From CALBZG01 sp964486295 (GTDB taxonomy: Bacteria > Bacillota > Clostridia > Peptostreptococcales > Anaerovoracaceae), in NCBI GenBank assembly GCA_964486295.1, contig CAZAMF010000009.1:1-64000 (forward strand): a DNA stretch of 64,000 bases, given 5' to 3'. Made by a program: the position numbers and the translations under genes. Shown piece after piece: positions 29,328-38,616 of this stretch (positions are counted from its first letter, which is position 1; each line of letters begins with the position of its first letter). The notes beneath the pieces were generated by a model. The model had not been told where the DNA came from, did not search any database, and saw only the letters and a program-made list of their open reading frames with translations.

Positions 29328-30098
29328 TTACCATTCAAGCGGTAAATCTTTAACTGAAATAGCCAAGGCATAAGCATATCCGCCACTTTGGCTTTGCATA
29401 TCAACTCCTGCATAGACCACCCCGACCACCTGCGCATGGCCGTTGATGACGGGGCTTCCGCTGTTGCCGGGGTTGATGGGGATCCCGATCTCAAACATAT
29501 GATAACCGGTTCCACCGACTCCGCCTACTTTCCCCACCGATCCTCTCTGGGATACTCTGTCGAAATTTAAAGGATTCCCGATCACGGTAACGATATCCGC
29601 GGGTCCGACCAAATCCTTTTGATTCATATCAAGCGACGGAAGGTTCTCTCCTTCGATATTGATCAGTGCGACATCCACTCCCTCAATTTTCTTGTAGTCT
29701 TTGGTGTAAAATGTTCTGCCGTTGGAAAACTCAACCGTAATAGAATCGGCATTGTCTACGACGTGCCGGTTTGTGACGATCAGTCCAGATGGATCAATAT
29801 TAAAGCCGGTTCCGCTTCTCGCCCCGTCCTCTGAAGATATCTCAAGGCTTACAACGGCCGGTCTGCACTGCAGCACGATTTCATCCTCGCTCAGTTCTTT
29901 GCTTTGGTTCAAAAAATTGAGCCGATCAGACAATAGATACGCAAAATTCGGCACCGAGAAGGCAAGAAATGAAAGCAGGATGATCACGGCAACGATTTTG
30001 AAAACCATGCTCCTGTTTTTTTCTTCCGGCAGCTGATCTTCATCGTCATCAGCATAATCCGGTATTTCATTTATATTTTGGTGTTTATTATCTTTCAC
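29328..30098 (-). CDS. membrane-anchored trypsin-like serine protease without PDZ domain
   Basis: 256 residues. It starts at a GTG with GGGAG seven bases upstream. An acidic cytoplasmic tail (1-30) is followed by one membrane helix (about 32-52) and a chymotrypsin-fold domain with the triad in TNRHVVD (His about 110), VDVALINI (Asp about 141) and PGNSGSPV (Ser about 213). It resembles HtrA/DegP proteases but stops right after the protease domain, with no PDZ. A surface quality-control or signalling protease is likely. It lies immediately downstream of the untranslated RNA gene, whose terminator separates the two transcripts. Confidence 0.85.
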   Translation of the reverse strand: MKDNKHQNINEIPDYADDDEDQLPEEKNRSMVFKIVAVIILLSFLAFSVPNFAYLLSDRLNFLNQSKELSEDEIVLQCRPAVVSLEISSEDGARSGTGFNIDPSGLIVTNRHVVDNADSITVEFSNGRTFYTKDYKKIEGVDVALINIEGENLPSLDMNQKDLVGPADIVTVIGNPLNFDRVSQRGSVGKVGGVGGTGYHMFEIGIPINPGNSGSPVINGHAQVVGVVYAGVDMQSQSGGYAYALAISVKDLPLEW

Positions 30099-30149
30099 CC
30101 TATATCTCCCGTTTTCAGTACGTTTATCATGTCAGGATCGTTCACATAA

Positions 30150-30559
30150 AATAAAAGGGTAAACATCAATTCTTTCAGAATCGGTTTACCCTTTTTGAGG
30201 TTGTACCATGCTCCAGTACCTCCTCCTTTCTATTACTGCTCCATACCGTTTGTTTGATCCTGCACCTTTAAGGCTGCATTTTCATTACTTCGGTTCTTCG
30301 GCTCTTCCTAATATCAACTGCACAAGTTTCTCTCTTATGCCTTCTATTAATTTGCTTTCGTTTACAATCCCTACTTATCTCAATTATCTAAGTTCGGATT
30401 TTGCTTTAACTTCGCTTTAGCACTTGCTTCTGCAACAGTATAGCGGATCCAATATTTAAATCATTTTGTTTCAGTAGGTAATCTCCACATTTGCTGCCGA
30501 TTATTTTGGAGCGTCTCACTTACTCCATTTCCTTTTTCAAGGGATCTGTTTCTTTGAGT
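30150..30559 (-). ncRNA. independently transcribed structured RNA of about 410 nt, family unassigned
   Basis: A near-consensus promoter (30566-30594) and an intrinsic terminator (30153-30196) bracket about 410 nt on the minus strand with no credible reading frame. Several stems can be drawn: 30366-30400 (5 plus 5 pairs with an internal loop), 30261-30278 (TGCACCTT with AAGGcTGCA), 30197-30222 (GAGGT...ACCTC), and two mutually exclusive 5' stems (30520-30561 and 30507-30527). The sequence is purine-rich with many GAA and GAAA stretches between stems, as in large structured RNAs. It lacks RNase P, tmRNA tag or tRNA-like, and T-box core motifs. Relation to known large Firmicute RNAs (raiA-motif, OLE, ROOL, 6S) needs a covariance search. 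Confidence 0.65.
30153..30196 (-). terminator. intrinsic terminator of the structured RNA
   Basis: Minus strand: AAAAGGGTAAAC pairs with GTTTACCCTTTT around a loop of about 19 bases, followed by ATTTTATG. A 12-pair stem. It ends the transcript started at about 30559 before the protease gene. Confidence 0.85.
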
Positions 30560-30565
30560 AAGGTA

Positions 30566-30594
30566 ATAATACTATAGGGTCTTATGTTTGTCAA
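30566..30594 (-). promoter_or_regulatory. strong sigma-A promoter of the structured RNA
   Basis: TTGACA (30594-30589) and TATTAT (30571-30566) are separated by exactly 17 bases: a perfect -35 and a one-off -10. Transcription is expected to begin near the A at 30559. Confidence 0.85.
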
Positions 30595-30649
30595 TATTAA
30601 TATCAGAAAATTTTAAATTTTTATATTATGCCAATTTATACCAACAAAT

Positions 30650-31378
30650 TTAGATTCCAAAATTCTTAGGCGGCCTTCTCTTGTGCTCTGTTTTTTTGTG
30701 AAAACGTTCAATTATCAACATTTCTTCCGGTGACGCCTCTCCAGTTGCCATATATCGATCAATGGCGGCATAAGTGACTCCCATCTCACCTTCATCCGTC
30801 TGCCCTTCAAACAGCCCTGCAGAAGGAGCCTTGGATATAATGTTTTCCGGCGCTCCCAGATATTTTAAAAACTCATAAATCTCAGTAACGGTCAGATCTG
30901 CAATTGGATTAAAATCAAATGCGCCATCCCCCCATTTGGTAAAGTAGCCCATGTATCTTTCGCTGGCATTGCCTGTACCTGCAACGATTCGGTTTTCGGA
31001 TTGCCCGATCAGATAGACAGTGGTCATCCTCAATCTGGGTGCTATATTGGAAATGGCTGTCGGTGTAAGTGCACACTCTTTCTCAGCCGCTTCAATCACC
31101 GCTCGTTTTGCTGCTGTCAGGTCCACAGTCCTGTTTTCGATACCGAACCTACCAGCAACTTTCATCGCATCTTCCATATCCTCTGCAAAATTTCGCTTTG
31201 ATTCGCATGGCATCATGATCCCGACGGTATTCTCGCAGGCCTTCTTGCATAGGATTCCCACAAGGGCGCTGTCTTTACCTCCGCTATTTCCGAAAACGAT
31301 CCCCGACGCGCCGCTTTCAGCCATTATTTCTTTGATGAATTTCACTCTTTCTGCCAGTTCACTTTCGTAGTCTCTCAT
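30650..31378 (-). CDS. nadE: ammonia-dependent NAD synthetase
   Basis: 242 residues, the short NadE form without a glutaminase domain. The ATP-pyrophosphatase P-loop is FGNSGGKDSALVG (about 29-41). RIVAGTGNASERYMGYFTKWGDGAFDFNPIADL is the NaAD/ATP site. The ATG overlaps the TGA of the glycogen synthase fusion (ATGA) and AAGGAGA lies inside the end of that gene, so nadE is translationally coupled to the glycogen operon. It is the last gene before the structured RNA locus. Confidence 0.93.
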   Translation of the reverse strand: MRDYESELAERVKFIKEIMAESGASGIVFGNSGGKDSALVGILCKKACENTVGIMMPCESKRNFAEDMEDAMKVAGRFGIENRTVDLTAAKRAVIEAAEKECALTPTAISNIAPRLRMTTVYLIGQSENRIVAGTGNASERYMGYFTKWGDGAFDFNPIADLTVTEIYEFLKYLGAPENIISKAPSAGLFEGQTDEGEMGVTYAAIDRYMATGEASPEEMLIIERFHKKTEHKRRPPKNFGI

Positions 31379-34350
31379 AATGATTTTTTCTCCTTATAGG
31401 CTATTGTATTGTTTTTATCGGAAATCTCCGGCTTATCAGATTCCAAATAGAGAACTACGCCTCCCCATTTTCCCATCAGAAATTCGCCGTCTTCCTGAAT
31501 TATTGTCTTGATGAGCAGCTGTTTCATGATCCGTTGATTTTTTTCCAATTTTGGTTTGAGTACATATTCCTCCCCCGCATTGATCACAATCAACAATAGC
31601 CGGTCCAGGTCACGCCTGAAAAATCCAAATGCGCCTTTTTCACCTAAATAAGGTGCATACTCCAGCTTCCCAATATCAGGGATCCCACTTCTGAAGCCCA
31701 ATACCTCTTTATAGTATCCGTTTATTCCTTCGTCGGCTTTATCTTCTGAAAAGCATCTTCTGTTGAAAGGCTCTCTTTCTCCCTCATGGCCCAACTCATC
31801 CCCATAGTAAATACATGGGATCCCCGGCATGAAGCCCCAAATCAACAGCGCGATTCGAAGTTTTGAGATCGCTTCTTCACGATCTGCGCTTTCTTTTATA
31901 AGAGCAGTCAAAATCCGCGGCGTGTCATGAGTGCCAAGCAGATTCATCAGCGAGTTGAATGCATCATGAGGATAATTCTCCCAAAGTTTATTAACCCTGT
32001 GCAACATTTCGCTGCCATCGTGGTGGGAATTCAAAAACGCGATCAGCGCATCTTTGAGAGGATAGTTCATTACACTGTCAAGTTGTTTTCCCTTGAAATA
32101 TCTCCTCTTTATCCCATATGCCACTTTATTCGAAGCGTCTTCCCACACTTCTCCAATGATACAAGCATCGTTTTTTTCTTCCTTGATGGTCCGGCATAGG
32201 GTATCTAAAAATTCATCCGGGAGTTCATCTACAACATCCAGTCGAAAACCGGAAACCCCTGCCCTCATCCAGTGTCTGATGACGGAATTCTTGCCTCCGG
32301 CTATAAATTCAACATAGCTGCCATTGTTTTCATTTATAGAAGGCAAGTCTTCAATCCCCCACCAGCATTCGTATTTGTCCGGATATTCAATAAATGTATA
32401 CCATGAATAGTAGGGTGACTCTTTGCTCTGATAGGCACCGATGCTGGCGTATCTGCCGTATTTATTAAAATACAGGCTGTCGCTGCCGGTATGATTGAAC
32501 ACACCATCCAGCACCACGCGCATGCCCCTCCGGGCCGCAGCATCACAGAGATTTTTAAAGTCTTTGTAGTTACCCAAAAGCGGATCAATTTCCATATAGT
32601 TTCCGGTATCATACCGATGATTGGAGAAAGACTCAAAGATCGGGTTGAGGTAGATCACCGTTACACCAAGGGCCTCAAGATAGTCTAATTTTTCTATAAT
32701 GCCTTCCAGATTGCCGCCGAAGAATTCTTCGTTCCATCTGCCATCCGGGAATGCACCCACATGAGGCTTTCCACCCCAGTCCTCCCGGATCACATGCGAT
32801 TTATTCAGAACCGGTGCATTGTAATTTTGGCTGCGATTAAATCTGTCAGGAAAAATTTGATACATGACGCCTTCGCGAAGCCATTGCGGGGCTTTCTGGC
32901 CTGATCTTCCCAGGTCCGCTTCTTCCTGTCTGAAAATATCCGCATAGACTCTGGTATACAGAGCGGCACCCTGATCCCATGAAAAATCGCTCTTCATGGC
33001 GTTAAAGACAATCTGCCTGAATGTTTCCGTGTCTCCGTAGATGGCGACAGCCATACTGAGTGCCGACGCCATATCACCCGAATGGTCGCCGCTATAGGAA
33101 AAACCGTTGCCTTCTCCGGTATCAGGGTTGAACTGCGAAATGCTGTCGGCAAGGCCGCCGGTTTTTTTAACAACAGGGATCGTACCGTATCTTGCTGCGA
33201 TCATCTGTGACAGACCGCAGGGTTCCGTCAAGGATGGCATCAAAAACAGATCTGCACCGGCATATATTCGATTCGCCAATGCCGCGTCAAAGCCGGTGCA
33301 GACAGCGGCCCTGCCAGGATTTTCTGACGCTTTTCGTCTGAAAAAGCTCTCATAGTGGTGCTCACCGGCACCCAGCATGACGAACTGTACGCCCAAGGAC
33401 ATGATGAAATCAAATTGATCCATCACATGGTCAATCCCTTTATGATGGGCAAGTCTCGTGATCATGGCAACAACAGGAGCATTAAGATCTGCTATTAAGC
33501 CCAACTCGCGTTGAAGGCTTGTTTTACATTTGGATTTACCCTCAAGGTCAGTGATGGAATAACGTGCCGGTATCACCGGGTCCGTTTCGGGATTATAGAT
33601 ATCTGTATCGATCCCGTTCAATATTCCGCTGAGCTTGAAGGATTCGGCTTTGATCACTTTGTCCAGACCTGCGCCGTATTTTTCCGTTGTGATTTGCCTC
33701 GCATAAGAAGGGCTGACCGTTGTCAGCCGGTCGCAAGCCATGATCCCGCCTTTCATAAAGTTGACCAGTTTTTCGTGCTTTAGCAAAAAGTTCGCATCGT
33801 CGTCAAGCCCCAGTACATCTTTTAAAATTCCGGAATCAAATGTACCTTGATATTCGATATTGTGAATTGTAAATACCGTCTTATAATTTCCGTATCCGAG
33901 GCGATTTTCATATTCTGTTTTCAGATATACCGCAACTAAAGCCGTCTGCCAATCGGATAAGTGTAAAATATCGGGTGTGTAATCAATATTTTCCAGCAGA
34001 TCCAAGGACGCTTTCGAAAAAAATGCAAAACGTTCGGCATCATCGGGAAACCCGTAAAAGCCGTCCCTGTCAAAATAATCATCTCCCTGGAGGAAATAAT
34101 GCTCCAGTCCGTTGTAGTTCAAGCCGAAAACCCGGCAATGCCTCCGCCTCCATGAAAGCTGTACATCATAATCAGCCACTTCATAAAGCGACTCGCCGTA
34201 TTTCTCCTGAATGCTTTTGTATAGAGGCAGTACCACTCTGGCTTCTATGTGCCTGTTTTGCAGCGCTTTCGGCAGGGCTGCAATCACATCGCCCAATCCC
34301 CCGCTCTTAGCAAAAGGAGCCGCTTCCGAACTGATAAATAATATTTTCAT
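31375..34350 (-). CDS. glgA: glycogen synthase fused to a GH13 alpha-amylase-type domain
   Basis: 991 residues, about twice a normal GlgA. Residues 1-480 are a GT5 ADP-glucose glycogen synthase: KSGGLGD (15-21), ITRLAHHKGID (297-307), EPCGLSQM (376-383). From about 492 (GVMYQIFPDRFN) to about 970 runs a GH13 domain of neopullulanase or maltogenic type with all four regions: DGVFNHTG (615-622), GFRLDVVDE with nucleophile D705, GEVWED with acid/base E734, and GTHDTPR with D809. The fusion would couple glucan extension with trimming of the same chains. Last glycogen gene of the operon, overlapping nadE. The ribosome-binding site is weak. Confidence 0.92.
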   Translation of the reverse strand: MKILFISSEAAPFAKSGGLGDVIAALPKALQNRHIEARVVLPLYKSIQEKYGESLYEVADYDVQLSWRRRHCRVFGLNYNGLEHYFLQGDDYFDRDGFYGFPDDAERFAFFSKASLDLLENIDYTPDILHLSDWQTALVAVYLKTEYENRLGYGNYKTVFTIHNIEYQGTFDSGILKDVLGLDDDANFLLKHEKLVNFMKGGIMACDRLTTVSPSYARQITTEKYGAGLDKVIKAESFKLSGILNGIDTDIYNPETDPVIPARYSITDLEGKSKCKTSLQRELGLIADLNAPVVAMITRLAHHKGIDHVMDQFDFIMSLGVQFVMLGAGEHHYESFFRRKASENPGRAAVCTGFDAALANRIYAGADLFLMPSLTEPCGLSQMIAARYGTIPVVKKTGGLADSISQFNPDTGEGNGFSYSGDHSGDMASALSMAVAIYGDTETFRQIVFNAMKSDFSWDQGAALYTRVYADIFRQEEADLGRSGQKAPQWLREGVMYQIFPDRFNRSQNYNAPVLNKSHVIREDWGGKPHVGAFPDGRWNEEFFGGNLEGIIEKLDYLEALGVTVIYLNPIFESFSNHRYDTGNYMEIDPLLGNYKDFKNLCDAAARRGMRVVLDGVFNHTGSDSLYFNKYGRYASIGAYQSKESPYYSWYTFIEYPDKYECWWGIEDLPSINENNGSYVEFIAGGKNSVIRHWMRAGVSGFRLDVVDELPDEFLDTLCRTIKEEKNDACIIGEVWEDASNKVAYGIKRRYFKGKQLDSVMNYPLKDALIAFLNSHHDGSEMLHRVNKLWENYPHDAFNSLMNLLGTHDTPRILTALIKESADREEAISKLRIALLIWGFMPGIPCIYYGDELGHEGEREPFNRRCFSEDKADEGINGYYKEVLGFRSGIPDIGKLEYAPYLGEKGAFGFFRRDLDRLLLIVINAGEEYVLKPKLEKNQRIMKQLLIKTIIQEDGEFLMGKWGGVVLYLESDKPEISDKNNTIAYKEKKSL

Positions 34351-34392
34351 ATTCCGTTTTCTTCTATTCCCTTTTTTCTGTTTGTTTCCCGT

Positions 34393-35517
34393 TTATACTA
34401 TGCTGCGCTTTTCCAATACCACCGGATACCTTTTATGTCCGGTCAGCTCACTGCCCTCGCGGATGATTACTTCTTTATCCGCTATGACATATTCGATGCG
34501 CGCACCCTCCAGTATATCGGTGTCCTGCATGATAATGCTGTTCTTGACCGATGCGCCCCTTTCAACCTTGACGCCTCTGGATATTACCGAGTTTTCAACA
34601 TATCCCGCAATATAGCACCCGTCAGCAATCAGAGAATTCTTCACGCAGCACCCGTCCTGATATGTGGTCGGCACACTGTCCTTAACCTTTGTATAGATCG
34701 GTTTGTCAAAAGCTTTTTCCCTGTATTTCTTATTCAAAAAATTCATGTTTGCTCTCATGTATCCCATGATATTGCTGATTTCAAAGAACTGCCCCTTGAA
34801 TTCATACCCATAAATATTCAAAGTTTTTGAAAGTTTTTTTATGATATCCTGATACAGATCAAGGCCCCCTGATGAAATAGCATCAGCCGTCAGCGTCTCC
34901 ATCAGGGATTTTTTCATGATCATCATGTCAAGGCACCAGTCAACATCCTGATGTGTAATATCGTCTTCGTTGAAATAAAGATCATGGATGCGGTTATGCG
35001 GATCCATTCGGATGACCGCCACGCCCTTCGGAACAGTTTTGCCGCCGTTCAGCGATTTGGTGTAAACGCAGGTGATATCGGCCCCATTAACTTTATGAGC
35101 ATCCAACAGTTCCTTATAATCTATATTGCATACGATGCTGCTTCCCGTTATGACAACATACTCCGCAGTGGATCTCTTGATGGAATACAGATTTTTAAAC
35201 AGAGCATCGAGAGATCCCTGGTAGGAGCCGGTTGTTACCTGTTTGCCGGACAACGGCGTCAGTATCCTGAGACCTCCGTTTTTACGTCTGAGATCCCAGT
35301 CCTTGCCGGAACCCAGGTGATCGATCAGAGAGTGATAATTATTGGTGGTAATCACGGAAATATCATAAATACCGGAATTAACAAATCCGGAAAGGACGAA
35401 ATCGATGATCCTGTACTTCCCTGCGATGGGCAGTGCTGCCAGTGTTCTGATTTTTGTCAATTCGCGCAATACTTCGCGGCTGCTGCTGGCATAAACGATA
35501 CCTAAAATGCTGTCCAT
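34393..35517 (-). CDS. glgD: glucose-1-phosphate adenylyltransferase, GlgD subunit
   Basis: 374 residues. GlgD-type sequence: TLAALPIAGKYRIIDFVLSGFVNSGI, GSGKDWDL and a C-terminal left-handed helix (YQDGCCVKNSLIADGCYI). Compared with GlgC the N-terminal nucleotide loop is altered (GIVYASSSREVLRELTKIRT in place of GGxGxRL), typical of the regulatory partner that forms a heterotetramer with GlgC. AAAGGAG lies seven bases upstream. The gene starts one base after glgC ends. Confidence 0.93.
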   Translation of the reverse strand: MDSILGIVYASSSREVLRELTKIRTLAALPIAGKYRIIDFVLSGFVNSGIYDISVITTNNYHSLIDHLGSGKDWDLRRKNGGLRILTPLSGKQVTTGSYQGSLDALFKNLYSIKRSTAEYVVITGSSIVCNIDYKELLDAHKVNGADITCVYTKSLNGGKTVPKGVAVIRMDPHNRIHDLYFNEDDITHQDVDWCLDMMIMKKSLMETLTADAISSGGLDLYQDIIKKLSKTLNIYGYEFKGQFFEISNIMGYMRANMNFLNKKYREKAFDKPIYTKVKDSVPTTYQDGCCVKNSLIADGCYIAGYVENSVISRGVKVERGASVKNSIIMQDTDILEGARIEYVIADKEVIIREGSELTGHKRYPVVLEKRSIV

Positions 35518-35518
35518 T

Positions 35519-36664
35519 TTACCGCTCCTTTCCTGACCAAACCGTTATATCGACCGGCTCTCCCGGTCCCGGTATCTTCCCGATGGTCTGGCCCTTTTTC
35601 ACCGTTACTTCCGGCATGACAATGGCATATTCCACTTTGGCGCCTTCACAGATCCTGGCACCGTTCATGATGATGGAATTCAGGATATATGCGCCCTTTT
35701 CCACGGTGACCGCCGGGAAAATGATGCTATGATCGATCGATCCGTGTATATCGCAGCCTTCTGTTATAGAGCTGTTTTTTAAAGCCGCCGTCATACCTAT
35801 ATAATGAGGCGGCAAAACGCTGTTTCTCGAGTATATTTTCCATCTTGGGTCATCGATGTTGATCCTGTTCCGGTCTAATATGTCCATATTCGCCTCCCAG
35901 AGTGCTTCCACAGTACCTACATCCTTCCAGTACCCCTTGTATTCATAGGCATATAGCCGCTCACCTGCGGCCAGCATGGCCGGTATGATGTCTTTGCCGA
36001 AGTCGTTGCTGGAGTTCGGATCGTTTTCATCCTTGATCAGGTATTCTTTCAACTTTTCCCAGGTAAATACGTATACACCCATGGATGCCAGCGTGCTTTT
36101 CGGATGCTCCGGTTTTTCCTCGAACTCATATATCCTCAGGTCGGCATCCGCGTTCATGACGCCGAATCGCGAGGCTTCTTCCAGCGGGACATTGATCACC
36201 GCAATGGAACAATCCGCTTTTTTGTTTTTGTGATGCTCCACCATCAGCTGGTAATTCGCTTTATAGATATGGTCGCCCGAAAGAATCAGCACGTATTCCG
36301 GCTGATACATTTCCACAAAATGCATGTTCTGATAGATCGCGTTGGCTGTTCCTTTGTACCATTCTCCGGATTTGCCCCTGACATATGGCGGCAGGATCGT
36401 CACTCCGCCGTTGAGTCTGTCGAGGTCCCAGGGCTGGCCGTTTCCAATGTAAGCATTCAGTTCGAGAGGCTCGTACTGAGTCAGCACGCCAATCGTATCG
36501 ATGCCTGAGTTGGTGCAGTTGGATAGCGGAAAATCGATGATCCGGTACTTGCCGCCAAACGGGACCGCAGGTTTCGCCACCGTATCGGTTAGCGCGCCCA
36601 GTCTGCTGCCCTGCCCGCCGGCCAGCAGTAGTGCAATCGTTTCTTTCTTTCTCATGTTGAACAT
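35519..36664 (-). CDS. glgC: glucose-1-phosphate adenylyltransferase, catalytic GlgC subunit
   Basis: 381 residues; makes ADP-glucose for glycogen. LLLAGGQGSRLGALT (about 12-26), PAVPFGGKYRIIDFPLSNC, and VLILSGDHIYKANY (about 124-137) are the nucleotide and metal sites. AAGGAGGT seven bases upstream lies inside the last codons of glgB, whose TAG abuts the ATG, so translation is coupled. Confidence 0.95.
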   Translation of the reverse strand: MFNMRKKETIALLLAGGQGSRLGALTDTVAKPAVPFGGKYRIIDFPLSNCTNSGIDTIGVLTQYEPLELNAYIGNGQPWDLDRLNGGVTILPPYVRGKSGEWYKGTANAIYQNMHFVEMYQPEYVLILSGDHIYKANYQLMVEHHKNKKADCSIAVINVPLEEASRFGVMNADADLRIYEFEEKPEHPKSTLASMGVYVFTWEKLKEYLIKDENDPNSSNDFGKDIIPAMLAAGERLYAYEYKGYWKDVGTVEALWEANMDILDRNRINIDDPRWKIYSRNSVLPPHYIGMTAALKNSSITEGCDIHGSIDHSIIFPAVTVEKGAYILNSIIMNGARICEGAKVEYAIVMPEVTVKKGQTIGKIPGPGEPVDITVWSGKER

Positions 36665-38488
36665 CTACAGTACCTCCTTTAAAAAGAAACTTGTGCTAAA
36701 AGCGGGAAGTGTGGCCTTGTTTCCATAAGCTGCCGCCGCACCTGGATGATCATGGGTCGTGAATACAACCCGATAGCTGTCCTGGTAATGTTCGCTTAAT
36801 TGGAAATCGTGTATCTCGTTGTTTGAGAAGTTTGCAACGACTGCCATTTCACCGCCGCTTTTATTATAACGCCTGAATGCCATAACGCCCTGTTTTGAAC
36901 TGTCCACCGAAATCCAGCTAAATCCGCCCCAATCGTAATCGCGTTCCCAAAGCATATCCCGGCTTCTATAAAAATAATTCAGGCTCTTAACGAAATCATT
37001 GAAATGTCTGTTTCTTTCATTATTAAGAATCTCCCAGGAAACCTGTCCATTGAATGACCATTCCGCAGGTTGGGCGATCTCAGCACCCATGAAGAGCAAT
37101 TTCTTTCCGGGATGGCCCATCATGAATCCCAGCAGTGCTCTCAAATTGGCGAACTTCCATTCTTCGCCCCAGATCATTTTGCCGTACATCGACTTTTTCA
37201 GATGCACCACTTCATCATGAGAAAATGGAAGTATATAATGCTCGCTGAATGCATACGTCAGTGAAAATGTAATTAGTTCTGATGAATAGTATCTGGCGCC
37301 CGGCTCCAGTGAAATATATCTCAGGGTATCGTTCATCCAGCCCATATTCCATTTGAAGTCAAACCCAAGGCCGCCTTCAGAAACCGCTTTTGTGACATAA
37401 GGCCAGGCTGTTGACTCTTCCGCTATCGTTACGGTGCCTGGAAATTTTACTTTTACTACTGAGTTCAGTTCCTTCAAAAATTCAATGGCTTCCAGGTTTT
37501 CCAATCCACCGTGTATGTTGGGTCTCCATTCGCCCGGCCCGCGATCATAATCCAAATAGAGCATAGATGAAACCGCATCTACCCGAAGTCCGTCAAAGTG
37601 AAATTTTTCCAGCCAAAAACATGCATTGGAAATCAGGAAACTTTTCACCTCCGGCTTTGCCCAATCGAATACAGCGGTACCCCATCTGTGATGCTGACCT
37701 TTGAGGTCATCCTCATATTCATAGCACGCTTTACCGTCAAAACGGTACAAACCGAATGAATCTTTAGGAAAGTGTCCCGGGACCCAATCCAGAAACACGC
37801 CAATACCTTTTTGATGGCAGGCGTCGACAAGCTTCATCAATTTATCCGGTGTTCCGTATTTTGAAGTCGCTGCATAATAACCGGTAACCTGATACCCCCA
37901 GGACGGCCCATACGGGTACTCGCTGATGGGGAGAATTTCAATGTGGGTATACCCCATTTGGCTGATATAATCCACGAGTTCTTCCGAAAGCTCCTCGTAG
38001 CCCAAAGGCCGATTGTCTAACCGGGTTTTCCACGATCCGAGATGGACCTCATAAATATTCAGCGGTTTCTCTGCGAGGCTGCTCTGCTGCCGCATTTCCA
38101 TCCAATCGGAATCGTTCCACTTGTATTGGTGCGGATTGAATACTTTTGATGCGGTTGACGGCATGATTTCCGAATAGTATGCATAAGGGTCGGCTTTATA
38201 ATGTTCGCCACCCCATTCATCGATGATCAGGTACTTATAAATATCATATTCATGGATCCCGGTAATGAAGATTTCCCAGACGCCTCCGTCTGAAATCCTG
38301 ACCATCGGGTGACTGCGTTTCCAGGAGTTAAATTCGCCCACCACATACACTTCCTTTGCATGGGGCGCATAAACACGGAAAGAACATCCGCTATTTTCGA
38401 GATGCGAACCGAGAAAATCGTATGCGCGAACGGATCCTCCGCTGTGAAATTGTTCGAGATCGGACTGTGTCAAACCGCTTTTCTCCAT
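36665..38488 (-). CDS. glgB: 1,4-alpha-glucan branching enzyme
   Basis: 607 residues, the shorter GlgB type with one N-terminal CBM48 (about 25-115), then GH13: region I around GVFLDWVPGHFPKD, GLRVDAVSSMLY with the nucleophile Asp (about 307), IAEESTAWP with the acid/base Glu, and LPFSHDEVV. It introduces alpha-1,6 branches. First gene of glgB-glgC-glgD-glgA/GH13-nadE. A TATAAT box lies near 38530-38540 upstream, with a poor -35. Confidence 0.95.
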   Translation of the reverse strand: MEKSGLTQSDLEQFHSGGSVRAYDFLGSHLENSGCSFRVYAPHAKEVYVVGEFNSWKRSHPMVRISDGGVWEIFITGIHEYDIYKYLIIDEWGGEHYKADPYAYYSEIMPSTASKVFNPHQYKWNDSDWMEMRQQSSLAEKPLNIYEVHLGSWKTRLDNRPLGYEELSEELVDYISQMGYTHIEILPISEYPYGPSWGYQVTGYYAATSKYGTPDKLMKLVDACHQKGIGVFLDWVPGHFPKDSFGLYRFDGKACYEYEDDLKGQHHRWGTAVFDWAKPEVKSFLISNACFWLEKFHFDGLRVDAVSSMLYLDYDRGPGEWRPNIHGGLENLEAIEFLKELNSVVKVKFPGTVTIAEESTAWPYVTKAVSEGGLGFDFKWNMGWMNDTLRYISLEPGARYYSSELITFSLTYAFSEHYILPFSHDEVVHLKKSMYGKMIWGEEWKFANLRALLGFMMGHPGKKLLFMGAEIAQPAEWSFNGQVSWEILNNERNRHFNDFVKSLNYFYRSRDMLWERDYDWGGFSWISVDSSKQGVMAFRRYNKSGGEMAVVANFSNNEIHDFQLSEHYQDSYRVVFTTHDHPGAAAAYGNKATLPAFSTSFFLKEVL

Positions 38489-38616
38489 GATGGCTACCTG
38501 CTGCTATCCCTTATATTTTAATTTGTATCATTATAACATAGATTATTGTATTATGTTATTATATACCCGTGTACGGTCAGAGTTCAAACCCGGCATTTCA
38601 AATTCAGGAGTTCATC

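Noticed and set aside
30208..30420. 70-residue plus-strand reading frame
   Set aside because: Low-complexity Leu/Ser/Phe-rich translation, no ribosome-binding site, and it lies antisense to the structured RNA.
30120..30600. T-box or other riboswitch leader of the protease gene
   Set aside because: The T-box core (AGGGTGGNACCGCG type) and an antiterminator are not found, and the hairpin near 30153-30196 looks like a plain terminator. I treat the locus as a stand-alone RNA.
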